DNA from: Acidovorax sp. 1608163
GTDB lineage: Bacteria; Pseudomonadota; Gammaproteobacteria; Burkholderiales; Burkholderiaceae_C
DNA length: 64,000 bases
Assembly (NCBI RefSeq): GCF_003669015.1
Contig: NZ_CP033069.1
Location: 685,001-749,000 of the forward strand
Direction: 5' to 3'
In this document: positions 38,574 to 46,368 of the stretch, one piece after another
Position numbering within the stretch: the first letter of the stretch is position 1
Layout of the letters: each line of letters opens with the position of its first letter
The notes under the pieces: model-generated
The model's database searches: none
What the model was told of the DNA's origin: nothing
What the model saw: the letters and a program-made list of their open reading frames with translations, nothing else
Made by a program: the position numbers and the translations under genes

Positions 38574-39062
38574 AGGGGCATCGGGCTGGGGCATCGGGCG
38601 CTGGGCGCCGTGTCCGGCGCTGTCCTACAGGCAGGTGGGCGGCTGTCTGATGTGGCCAGTGGGGCGCCGTGCCTACGATAGCCCCAGTGCCCAGCCCGCT
38701 GATCCCACAGCCCCCGTGGTCGGTGATGCAGGTTGTCAGCACGGGGTTACCCCTGGGACCGGTCGTTCTCTCCTCCCTCCCCTCTTTGACCGGTCTTTTT
38801 ATCCCGCTCCCCCAGTCCCTGGGCGAGCGGGATTTTTTATTCCAAGGCATGCACAATCAAACGCCCACGCTGAAGTGCCTGCGCAGAATGGGGGATGGCT
38901 TCCCCCGGACGCTTGCCTCCTCCGCTCTGACGGGCCCTGCACCATGCTCCCATTCCTTCACCGCCGCCACTTATCGCATCCCCCGTATTTCCGGTACTGC
39001 GGGCCGCAGCGTGCCGAGCCGCTCCCCAAAGCGGTGGGCCCAGGCCCCACACGGTGAGTGAC
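38574..39062. other. 489-base region without a recognised gene, with transcription-stop signals
   Basis: It holds two consecutive stem-loops (38754-38838) and otherwise GC-rich sequence with no convincing open frame. The distance of the terminators (over 200 bases) from the upstream stop leaves room for a small RNA or a long 3' untranslated region. Confidence 0.4.
38801..38838 (+). terminator. Rho-independent terminator, preceded by a second inverted repeat
   Basis: ATCCCGCTC (38801-38809) pairs with GAGCGGGAT (38825-38833), with an inner CCCAG/CTGGG pairing, and is followed by TTTTT. Just upstream, two copies of the self-complementary GACCGGTC (about 38757 and 38788), the second followed by TTTTT, form another possible stem. 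Confidence 0.85.
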
Positions 39063-39434
39063 ATGGATACCCCGCATGCGCCTGGTCCTCACCCTTCGCC
39101 CCCATCGGGGCAAGTGGTGTGGCTGCACCCCGCCGCGCCGCCCAAGCCTGCCGAGGGTGCGCCCTGCAACGGCTGCGGCCTGTGTTGCCTGGCCGAGCCC
39201 TGCCCGTTGGGCGTGCTGGTGTCACGCCGCCGCCATGGCGCCTGCGTGGCCCTGCGCTGGAGCGATGCCGACCAGCGCTACTGGTGCGGCATGGTGGCCG
39301 ACCCGGCCAGCGTGACCGGCTGGCGCCACCCCTGGGTGGTGCGCGGCTTGTCGCGCCTGGCGCGGCGGTGGATTGCCTCGGGCGTGGGGTGTGATGCGCA
39401 ACTGCAGGCGCAGCCACCGTCTTTCGGTGTGTGA
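39063..39434 (+). CDS. Small cysteine-cluster protein (YkgJ/UPF0153-like)
   Basis: A 123-residue protein with the cluster CNGCGLCCLAEPCPLGVL (residues about 36-53), matching the Cys motif of zinc/iron chelatase-like YkgJ proteins, and a second pair in WCGM and GCDAQ. No membrane span or signal. ATG 39063 is preferred over a GTG nine bases earlier. Its stop touches an interspersed repeat that also carries the stop of the convergent ctlX gene. Function unknown. Confidence 0.72.
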   Translation: MDTPHAPGPHPSPPSGQVVWLHPAAPPKPAEGAPCNGCGLCCLAEPCPLGVLVSRRRHGACVALRWSDADQRYWCGMVADPASVTGWRHPWVVRGLSRLARRWIASGVGCDAQLQAQPPSFGV

Positions 39435-39498
39435 TTTGCTATTGAAATAATAGCTGCTAGCGCTTGTCTATCAAGCGCTAGGCGCCAATATGGCTTGA
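39435..39498 (+). repeat. Interspersed hairpin repeat, best intergenic copy
   Basis: Two adjacent perfect hairpins: GCTATT-gaaat-AATAGC (39438-39454), and CTAGCGCTTG (39457-39466) with CAAGCGCTAG (39472-39481) around a five-base loop. A GCCAATATGGCTTGAAA tail follows. It sits between convergent genes and contains the TGA stop of ctlX (39471-39473). It could also serve as a bidirectional terminator. Confidence 0.85.
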
Positions 39499-40508
39499 AA
39501 CTCTGCAGCGGGCGGCTGTGTGGCCTGCATGCCCAGCCGTGGTGCCAAGTGGATGCCTGCCAGCATGCAACGCACCGAGCCACCGGCCAGTTCGATGGTG
39601 GGCACGGCCAGGGGCAGCAGGGTGGCGTGCTGCTCCACGGCTTGGCGCTGTGCGGGCGTGAGGCTGGCGGCCGCCCGCGCCGACAGGGCGAGCACGGGGC
39701 CCGCCGTGCCCTGCAGTTCCAGCGCGTTGGCGGCAAAGTCTCCGATCTGCTCCGGGCTCAGGTCGATCATGGTGCGGCCGCTCTCCCACAGCCGCTCCTG
39801 CACCTCGCGCCGCCGGGCCGGGTCGCTGACCATGTGAAAGCCGCCCATCGCAAAGCCGGTGCCAATGCACAGCATCACGTTGGTGTGGTAGCAGGGCTGG
39901 CCTGCCGCATCGGCCGTGGCAAACACCAGGGGCTCGTATTGGAAGTGGGTGCAAAAGCGCTCCAGCGCCACCGGGTTGGCCCGGTGCGACTGGGCGGTGT
40001 AGGCCACGCGGCCGATGTGGTCGAGCACCATGGCGCCTGTGCCTTCGAGGAACACGCCGTCCTGCTCCAGGCCGGAGTAGTCCACCACCTCTTGCACGCG
40101 GTACTGGGCCTTGAGCTGCTCGATGATGTCGTGGCGCCGCTCGCGGCGGCGGCTGGGCGCGTACATGGGGTACAGCGCCACATGGCCGCCCGCGTGGGTG
40201 GAGAACCAGTTGTTGGGGAACACCGAGTCGGGCGTGCCGGGCTGCCCCGGTGCGCTGGTGTCGTCAAACAGGTGCACGCGCACGCCCGCCTGGGCGATGC
40301 GGGCCGCGGCCTCGGTCACCTCGGCATGGGCGCGGCGTGCCAGCTCGGTGGGCGGTGCACCGCTGCTGCGCTGGTAGGCGTTGTCGGCGGCGGTTTCGGG
40401 GTTGGGGTGGAAGTGGTGCGGGCGCACCATCACCACGGCGGCTGGGGCTTGCATGGACGGGAGTGGGCGCTGGCCGTGGGGCAGGGCAGGGGATGTCGTT
40501 GCGGTCAT
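39471..40508 (-). CDS. ctlX: Amidinotransferase-fold citrulline hydrolase CtlX
   Basis: A 345-residue protein of the guanidino-group-modifying superfamily. DSVFPNNWFSTH, GVFLEGTGAMVLD, YHTNVMLCIGTGFAMGG (catalytic His) and SVRCMLAGIHL (catalytic Cys) are intact. CtlX hydrolyses citrulline to ornithine. It is followed upstream by ornithine cyclodeaminase (gap of 21 bases), which turns ornithine into proline, and a divergent Lrp regulator, which supports the assignment. The last residues (ILAPSA and the stop) come from the interspersed repeat, so the C-terminus may be lineage specific. The ribosome-binding site is weak. Confidence 0.87.
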   Translation of the reverse strand: MTATTSPALPHGQRPLPSMQAPAAVVMVRPHHFHPNPETAADNAYQRSSGAPPTELARRAHAEVTEAAARIAQAGVRVHLFDDTSAPGQPGTPDSVFPNNWFSTHAGGHVALYPMYAPSRRRERRHDIIEQLKAQYRVQEVVDYSGLEQDGVFLEGTGAMVLDHIGRVAYTAQSHRANPVALERFCTHFQYEPLVFATADAAGQPCYHTNVMLCIGTGFAMGGFHMVSDPARRREVQERLWESGRTMIDLSPEQIGDFAANALELQGTAGPVLALSARAAASLTPAQRQAVEQHATLLPLAVPTIELAGGSVRCMLAGIHLAPRLGMQATQPPAAEFQAILAPSA

Positions 40509-40529
40509 GGCGAAGGTGCGTGGGTAGGG

Positions 40530-41588
40530 TTACGCCACGCGGCGCAGGGCCATGCGCTGGCGGTCGCCACGGGTGCGGCCAAACAGGTCTTTGGGGTCGC
40601 CATCGGTGGGAACCAGCTCGACCTCAGTGCCCAGGTGGCGGGCGGTGGCCAGCTGGTGCACGTAACGCAGGGCCGAGTAGTCCTCCAGCGCAAAGCCCAC
40701 GGAGTCAAACACCGTCACCTCCTGTGCCGATTGTCGTCCTGCCGCTTGGCCGCTGAGCACGCGCCACAGCTCCGTCACCGGGTGGTCGGCGGGCAGCTGC
40801 TGGATGTCGCCTTCGATGCGGGTTTGCGGCTCGTATTCCACAAAGATGCGGGCGCCGCGCAGCACATCGGCGTGCAGCTCGGTCTTGCCAGGGCAGTCGC
40901 CGCCCACGGCGTTCAGGTGCATGCCGGGCTCGATCATCTCGGGCGTGAGGATGGTGGCGTTGGCCTTGTCTGCGGTAATGGTGGTGACGATGTCGGCACC
41001 CCGCACCGCCTCGGCCACCGAGGCGGCTGGCACCACGCGCAGGCCGGGCACGGTGGCCAGGTTGCGCTGCAGCTTGGCCGTGGCGGCGGGGTCAATGTCG
41101 AACACCCTCAGCTCGTCCACACCCAGCAGCGCATGGAACGCCAGGGCCTGGAATTCGCTTTGCGCGCCGTTGCCGATGAGGGCCATGCGGCGCGCACCGG
41201 GGCGGGCCAGGGCGCGTGCCGCCATGGCCGAGGTGGCGGCCGTGCGCAGCGCGGTGGTCAGCGTCAGCTCGGACACCAGCAGCGGGTAGCCTGTTGCCAC
41301 CTCGGACAGCACCCCGAAGGCCATCACCGTGGGCAGGCCGCCCGCTGGGTTGTGGGGGTTGCCTGGGTGGCCGTTGACGTACTTGAAGCTGTAGAAGGTA
41401 CTGTCGGCCACGGGCATCAGCTCGATCACACCGCCCGCGCTGTGGCTGGCCACGCGGGCGGTTTTGTCAAAGTCGGGCCAGCGCAGGTAGTCGCTTTGCA
41501 GGTGCTCTGCCAGCTCGGTCATGAAGCGGGCGGGGGTGATGTCGTGGACCAACTGGGCGAGGGTGGGCAGGTCGATCAGGCGGGTCAT
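40530..41588 (-). CDS. ocd: Ornithine cyclodeaminase
   Basis: A 352-residue NAD-dependent enzyme of the OCD/mu-crystallin family, which converts L-ornithine to L-proline and ammonia. GGVIELMPVADSTFYSFKYV near residue 52 binds substrate, ALIGNGAQSEFQALAFHAL near 138 is the dinucleotide motif, and AVGGDCPGKTELHADVL near 224 holds the catalytic Asp. Length suits the family. GGAG is seven bases before the ATG. With ctlX and the divergent Lrp regulator it forms a citrulline-to-proline route. Confidence 0.92.
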   Translation of the reverse strand: MTRLIDLPTLAQLVHDITPARFMTELAEHLQSDYLRWPDFDKTARVASHSAGGVIELMPVADSTFYSFKYVNGHPGNPHNPAGGLPTVMAFGVLSEVATGYPLLVSELTLTTALRTAATSAMAARALARPGARRMALIGNGAQSEFQALAFHALLGVDELRVFDIDPAATAKLQRNLATVPGLRVVPAASVAEAVRGADIVTTITADKANATILTPEMIEPGMHLNAVGGDCPGKTELHADVLRGARIFVEYEPQTRIEGDIQQLPADHPVTELWRVLSGQAAGRQSAQEVTVFDSVGFALEDYSALRYVHQLATARHLGTEVELVPTDGDPKDLFGRTRGDRQRMALRRVA

Positions 41589-41624
41589 GGGGTGTCTCCA
41601 ATTCAGCGTTGTGGTGTGCTGAGG

Positions 41625-41634
41625 GGAATTTTCC
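41625..41634. promoter_or_regulatory. Candidate Lrp-type operator between ocd and the Lrp gene
   Basis: GGAATTTTCC is a small dyad with an AT-rich centre in the 127-base gap between the divergent genes. Lrp-type regulators bind such sites, but the match is short. Confidence 0.3.
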
Positions 41635-41715
41635 GGAGGGCATGCGCCAGCGAACAGCCCACAAGCTGCTCAAATAGTCCTGTAAATTGGCGTTTTGTCT
41701 GATCGAGGTGGCTAA

Positions 41716-42146
41716 ATGTTCAAAATCGATGACACCGACCGCGAGATCCTGAGCATCCTGCGGGCCGATGCCCGCACCCCGGTGGCGGTCCTCGCGCAAA
41801 AGCTGCGCATTGCCCGGGCACCGTGCAGAACCGCCTTCGCAAGCTGGAGGACAGTGGCGTCATCACCGGGTACACGGTGCGGCTGCGCCCGGAGTCCGAG
41901 CCCCAACGCATCCGGGCGTGGATGAGCATCGCCGTCGAAGGCAATGCCGCACCCGAGGTCATCCATGCCCTGCGCGGTGAGCCTGCCGTGGGCACCTTGC
42001 ACACCACCAACGGGCGCTGGGACATCGTGGCCGAGGTGCGCTCTGAAAGCCTGGAGGCGTTCGATGCCGCGCTGGGGCGCATCCGCCTGACCCCGGGCAT
42101 TGCCAATACCGAAACCAGCATCCTGCTGTCCACCTACAAGGCGTGA
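41716..42146 (+). pseudogene. Lrp/AsnC-family regulator, one-base frameshift
   Basis: The start encodes KIDDTDREILSILRADARTP and the helix VLAQKLRIAR, the Lrp HTH. After that the frame is lost; the continuation in another frame begins VQNRLRKLEDSGVITGYTV and runs through the ligand-binding RAM domain to LLSTYKA at 42146. Intact family members read RIARGTVQNRLRKLE. One G missing from the run at 41816-41818 explains it. The repaired protein has about 143 residues, normal for Lrp. It diverges from ocd/ctlX and is likely their activator. The frameshift could be a sequencing error. Confidence 0.87.
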
Positions 42147-42227
42147 GGCTCAAGATGGGCAAAGCAAGCTAAGCCCACGGGGCGTGAAACTGGCGCGGTG
42201 CAGGTAGGCGACCACCGCGCAAGGGCC

Positions 42228-42330
42228 GCCCCGCCGCGCTGGCGGTGTCCCCCATCCCGAATTGCGTAGCAATTCGAGAGAAGGGGGAAGGCGCGAAGCG
42301 ACTCAGGGGGTTGTGCCACATTCGCGACAG
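42228..42330 (+). repeat. Intergenic GC-rich repeat-like element with hairpins
   Basis: CGAATTGC-gta-GCAATTCG (42258-42276) forms a perfect 8-bp stem set inside CCCCC...GGGGG, followed by GCGCGAAGCGACTCAGGGGG. I recall similar intergenic elements in Acidovorax-like genomes; that comparison is from memory. It lies between the Lrp gene and the Bug receptor. Confidence 0.55.
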
Positions 42331-42415
42331 CGCCTAGGGGGTTTCCGCATGCCCTTGCGCCCGTGTCTGCAGTCCAATGGCGCAGTCTTTGTTTTGCTTG
42401 TTCAGGAGCTCCGCC

Positions 42416-43378
42416 ATGCAACGTCGCCAGATCCTCCAATGGGGGGGCGCCAGCCTCGCCGCCCCGGCATTTTTGGCGCAGGCCCAGAGCTTTCCAAGCA
42501 AGCCCATCAAGCTCGTGATCGCCTTCCCGGCGGGTGGCCCCACCGACATCACCATGCGTTCGCTGGCCGACAACGCCAGCAAGATCCTGGGCCAGCCCGT
42601 GATCGTGGAGAACAAGCCCGGCGCCGGTGGCACGCTGCCCGCGCAGGCGCTGCAGGGCGCGGCGGCCGATGGCTACACCGTGGCGCAGATTCCTCTGGGC
42701 GTGTTCCGCCTGCCCTACACCACCAAGATCAACTGGGACCCGGTCAAGGACATCAGCTACGTGCTCAATGTCACCGGCTACGCCTTCGGCCTGGTGGTGC
42801 CAGCCGATTCCCCGCTCAAGACCTGGACGCACTTTGTGGCCTGGGCCAAGGCCAACCCCGGCAAGCTGAGCTACGGGTCCACCGGCACCATGACCAGCCC
42901 GCACCTGACGATGGAACTCATCGCCCAGCAGCTGGGCCTGGAGTTGCTGCACGTGCCCTACAAGGGCAGCGCCGACCTGATGCAGTCCATCCTGGGCGGG
43001 CAGATCATGGCGGCGGCCGACTCCACCGGCTTTGCGCCGCAGGTGGAGGCCGGCAAACTGCGCGTGCTCAACACCTGGGGCGCCGAGCGCCTGGCCAAGT
43101 TTCCTGACGCACCCACGCTCAAGGAGCTGGGGCTCGACCTGGTGCAGAACTCGCCCTTTGGCATTGGCGCGCCCAAGGGCACGCCCGAGGCGGTGGTCAA
43201 GCGCCTGCACGATGCCTTCAAGCAGGCGATGGAGCAGGACAGCTACAAGACGGCGCTGGCCCGCTACGACATGGTGCCCATGTACATGAGCACATCGGCC
43301 TACAAGAAGTTTGCGCAGGACACGTTCGCGCGCGAGAAGGCGCTGGTAGAGAAATTGGGCTTGGCCAAACCCACCTGA
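42416..43378 (+). CDS. Bug-family tripartite tricarboxylate transporter receptor
   Basis: A 320-residue periplasmic solute-binding protein. The leader MQRRQILQWGGASLAAPAFL is Tat-like (RR followed by a hydrophobic stretch) and probably cleaves after AQAQ. FPSKPIKLVIAFPAGGPTDI, ENKPGAGGTLPAQ and PYKGSADLMQSILGGQI are Bug signatures. AGGAG precedes ATG 42416. No catabolic enzymes accompany it here, so its ligand is unknown. Confidence 0.92.
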   Translation: MQRRQILQWGGASLAAPAFLAQAQSFPSKPIKLVIAFPAGGPTDITMRSLADNASKILGQPVIVENKPGAGGTLPAQALQGAAADGYTVAQIPLGVFRLPYTTKINWDPVKDISYVLNVTGYAFGLVVPADSPLKTWTHFVAWAKANPGKLSYGSTGTMTSPHLTMELIAQQLGLELLHVPYKGSADLMQSILGGQIMAAADSTGFAPQVEAGKLRVLNTWGAERLAKFPDAPTLKELGLDLVQNSPFGIGAPKGTPEAVVKRLHDAFKQAMEQDSYKTALARYDMVPMYMSTSAYKKFAQDTFAREKALVEKLGLAKPT

Positions 43379-43448
43379 GGCCAGGCCCTTCGGAGGGTGC
43401 AATGCGTTCCGTGTGATGATCTGCAGCATTGAACGGAATACACACGAT

Positions 43449-44987
43449 ATGGCATCCCCCTCCGACAGCATCAGCATGGCCCTGTTCTGCGACTTTGAAA
43501 ACGTCGCCCTGGGTGTGCGCGATGCGCAGTACGAAAAGTTCGACATCAAGCCCATCCTGGAGCGCCTGCTGCTCAAGGGCTCCATCGTGGTCAAGAAGGC
43601 CTATTGCGACTGGGAGCGCTACAAGGGCTTCAAGGCCACCATGCACGAGGCGAATTTCGAGCTGATCGAGATCCCCCATGTGCGCCAGTCGGGCAAAAAC
43701 TCGGCCGACATCCGCCTGGTGGTGGACGCGCTGGACCTCTGCTACACCAAGTCGCACGTCAACACCTTCGTCATCATCAGTGGCGACTCGGATTTTTCGC
43801 CGCTCGTGTCCAAGCTGCGCGAGAACAACAAGCAGGTGATCGGCGTGGGCGTGAAGCAGTCCACGTCCGACCTGCTGATCGCCAACTGCGACGAATTCAT
43901 CTTCTACGACGACCTGGTGCGCGAAAACCAGCGCGCCCAGGCCCGTCGCCAGAACCCCGGCAGCAACCCGCCACCTGCGCCCCGTCGCAGCCCTGAGGAG
44001 GAACGCAGCCGAAAGGAAAGCCAGGACGCGCGCCGCACCCAGGGCGTGGAGTTGGCGGCCGAAACGTTTGAAGCCCTGCTGTCCGAGCGCGGCGACACCG
44101 GCAAGATCTGGGCGTCGGTGCTCAAGGAGGCCATCAAGCGCCGCAAGCCCGATTTCAGCGAAGGCCGCTACGGCTTTCGCACCTTTGGCAACCTGCTGGA
44201 AGAAGCCCAGGCACGGGGCCTGCTGGAGTTTGGCCGCGATGAAAAATCGGGTGCCTATGTGTTTCGCAGCCTGGGCCAAGGCGCGGGAGGGGGCACCTCC
44301 GTGAGGCAGGACTTGCGGCAGGACCCGCGACAGACCGCGCAGCCAGATGCGGCGGCAGAACGCGCGGACCACAGCGTCCCTGCGCGGCATGACTTTCATG
44401 CGGTGGCAGTCGCGCCAGAGCGGCCAGCGGGAGGCGGTGATGCCCCTAGCACCGCAGGCCGGTCGCGTGGTCGCCGTGGCGAGGCGCAGGGCCGTGCAGA
44501 GGCAGTTTCAGAGGCCTTGGCGGAGAGCGATGAAGGCATGCACGCCGCATCGCATCAGCCTGTGGCAGAGCCCCCGATGGACCGTCCGGTGAGCCGCTAT
44601 TTCTCGACGCCTGCAGTGCCTGTCGCTGCGGAGTCGACCGTGCCGCCCACCGATGTGGTGGCCCACGCTGAGACCACGGCGGAGGAGCAGACCACAGCGC
44701 AGAAGGCTGCGGTGACAGGCCCAGGCGATGAAGCCAATGAGGCCGCGCCCGCGGCCAGCCGCCCTCGGGCCCAGGGGCGCAGCAGTACCGGCAAGAGCGC
44801 AGCAGCGGGCAGCAGGGCGGCAGCCCCGCGCGCGCGCAGTGCAAAGAGCGCAGGGGCTGCCCAGCCCGCCCTGCCCATTGCCGCTGAGGCCCCATCGCCT
44901 GCCGAGGCACAGGCCCAAGCCCCTGCCAAAGCGCCAGCGCGCACGCGCAGCCGGGCGCGCAAGCCTGCGGACAAGTCGGCAGGGTAA
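43449..44987 (+). CDS. NYN-domain ribonuclease-like protein with LOTUS/OST-HTH domain
   Basis: A 512-residue protein. The NYN domain (about 8-150) has the acidic motifs MALFCDFENVALG, SADIRLVVDALDL and IISGDSDFSPLV, consistent with a metal-dependent RNase of the LabA/MARF1 type. A LOTUS/OST-HTH module (about 200-280, with FGNLLEEAQARGLLEF) should bind RNA. The last 230 residues are Ala/Pro/Arg-rich and probably disordered, ending in a basic RSRARKPADKSAG tail. ATG 43449 is preferred over an upstream in-frame ATG. It seems to be a single-gene unit. Confidence 0.88.
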   Translation: MASPSDSISMALFCDFENVALGVRDAQYEKFDIKPILERLLLKGSIVVKKAYCDWERYKGFKATMHEANFELIEIPHVRQSGKNSADIRLVVDALDLCYTKSHVNTFVIISGDSDFSPLVSKLRENNKQVIGVGVKQSTSDLLIANCDEFIFYDDLVRENQRAQARRQNPGSNPPPAPRRSPEEERSRKESQDARRTQGVELAAETFEALLSERGDTGKIWASVLKEAIKRRKPDFSEGRYGFRTFGNLLEEAQARGLLEFGRDEKSGAYVFRSLGQGAGGGTSVRQDLRQDPRQTAQPDAAAERADHSVPARHDFHAVAVAPERPAGGGDAPSTAGRSRGRRGEAQGRAEAVSEALAESDEGMHAASHQPVAEPPMDRPVSRYFSTPAVPVAAESTVPPTDVVAHAETTAEEQTTAQKAAVTGPGDEANEAAPAASRPRAQGRSSTGKSAAAGSRAAAPRARSAKSAGAAQPALPIAAEAPSPAEAQAQAPAKAPARTRSRARKPADKSAG

Positions 44988-45137
44988 GAGCGGCGAACAA
45001 AACTAAGCGAAGCGGCCCTGGCTAGGCGTTTCGCCGCAGGCAGTACAAGCGGTACGACAAGGTGAGACAACGACGCCAGGGGAGTTTTGTGAGCCGCTCT
45101 CAATCGGGCAGCGCTGCGGTGTTGTGCGGATGGGCTG

Positions 45138-46232
45138 TCAGCCCCGCACGGCCCACCGTGCGCGCACTTCGTCGTAACTCGGGGGCGTGCAGCCCGCCCG
45201 TTCCACACAGTGGCTGGCGCTGGCCAGGGCGTGCTGCAGCGTGCTGCGCAGGCGTGCTGCGTCCTGGGGCGCGGTGAGCCCGCCGGGGCGCAGGGCCAAG
45301 GCTTCCTGGCCGCGCTCGGGGCCCGCCAGCAGGGCGGTGATCAGCCCCGCCAAAAAGCAATCGCCCGCGCCCACGGTGTCCACCACCGCCAGCGGCGCGG
45401 CCTCGCGGGCGTGCTCTGCCAGGCCATCCCTTTGCAACAACCAGGCACCGTCGGGCCCCAGTGTCAGCGCCAGCCACTGCGCTGGCGTGTGCTGCAGCAG
45501 GTGGTGGGCGCGCTCCAGCGCGTTGGCGCCCGGCGTGCCCAGGGCCTCCAGATCGTCGTCGCTCACCTTGATGAGGTGGGCTTGCTGCAGCGCGGCCATC
45601 ACGTTGGCGCGGTAGGCGGGGGCATCGTCCACGGCCGACAGGCGCAGGTTGGCATCGACCACCACCATGCGCCCCGCAGCACGCTGGGTGGCCAGCCAGG
45701 GCTGGTAGACAGCGGCATCCTGGGCCACCAGGGCCAGGCACCCCGTGGCCACCACTTGCAGGCCAGGGTGTGCGGCGCAAGCGGCGTTCAGGGCCTCGGC
45801 TGTCACGGCCCGGTCGGCCACGCCGTCGCGGTAAAAGCTATAGCTGGCCTTGCCTTGCGCATCCAGCGCAGCCAGGGCCAGCGCGCTGGGCTCGCGCACG
45901 GGGGTGGGGGCCGCCAGCGTGACCTGCGCCGTTTGCAGCCCCTGGGCCAGCTGCCGGCCCAGCAGGTCGCCCGACAGCGGGTTCAGGTACAGCGTGCCCA
46001 CCCCTTGCAAGCCCAGCGCCCGCGTCAGGTTGTACACCGCGCCGCCAGCGCAGGGGCGCAGGCGGCCGTCGGGTTCTTCGATCAGGTCAAACAGTGCTTC
46101 GCCCGCCGTGGCTACCAGCAAGGGGGACGGCCTGGGGGGCGACGATGTCAGACCTTGTGATGGGGTGGCTGCAGCGCTGGGCTGGGGGGTTGGGCCTGTG
46201 GCGTGGGCCACTGTTTGGCTAGGGAAAACCAT
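45138..46232 (-). CDS. PfkB-family sugar kinase (fructokinase-like)
   Basis: A 364-residue kinase. The catalytic loop DTVGAGDCFLAG is near residue 281. AGEALFDLIEEPDGRLRPCAGGAVYN marks the sugar-binding region, and VVVDANLRLS is also typical. An N-terminal extension of about 35 residues is Pro/Thr-rich. ATG 46232 is preferred over an ATG 63 bases earlier. It diverges from the frcBCA importer across a short promoter region, so it probably phosphorylates the imported sugar, perhaps fructose. Confidence 0.88.
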   Translation of the reverse strand: MVFPSQTVAHATGPTPQPSAAATPSQGLTSSPPRPSPLLVATAGEALFDLIEEPDGRLRPCAGGAVYNLTRALGLQGVGTLYLNPLSGDLLGRQLAQGLQTAQVTLAAPTPVREPSALALAALDAQGKASYSFYRDGVADRAVTAEALNAACAAHPGLQVVATGCLALVAQDAAVYQPWLATQRAAGRMVVVDANLRLSAVDDAPAYRANVMAALQQAHLIKVSDDDLEALGTPGANALERAHHLLQHTPAQWLALTLGPDGAWLLQRDGLAEHAREAAPLAVVDTVGAGDCFLAGLITALLAGPERGQEALALRPGGLTAPQDAARLRSTLQHALASASHCVERAGCTPPSYDEVRARWAVRG

Positions 46233-46243
46233 AAGTAAATCCA

Positions 46244-46257
46244 CTTGATTTATTAAG
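46244..46257. promoter_or_regulatory. Pseudopalindromic operator candidate over the -35 box
   Basis: CTTGATTTATTAAG matches its complement at 10 of 14 positions and overlaps the -35 element. It lies between the divergent kinase and frcB, where the ROK repressor encoded downstream would be expected to bind. Confidence 0.45.
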
Positions 46258-46274
46258 TTGTGGCGCACTATAGT
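46245..46274 (+). promoter_or_regulatory. Sigma-70 promoter for frcBCA
   Basis: TTGATT (46245-46250), an 18-base spacer and TATAGT (46269-46274) fit a vegetative promoter, about 95 bases ahead of frcB. A promoter for the kinase should be on the opposite strand of the same gap. Confidence 0.6.
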
Positions 46275-46368
46275 TCGATCCCATCCACCCGGCAAGGGTG
46301 GTTGACCCGAGGGGCCGCAGCTGACGCGCCACCGGGTGTTTGCAGCCTATTCACAGGAGACAACCGTG

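Noticed and set aside
39495..41702. A 735-codon plus-strand frame opposite ctlX and ocd
   Set aside because: Composition is Gly/His/Val/Arg-rich with no domain; the minus strand encodes two recognisable enzymes with ribosome-binding or context support.
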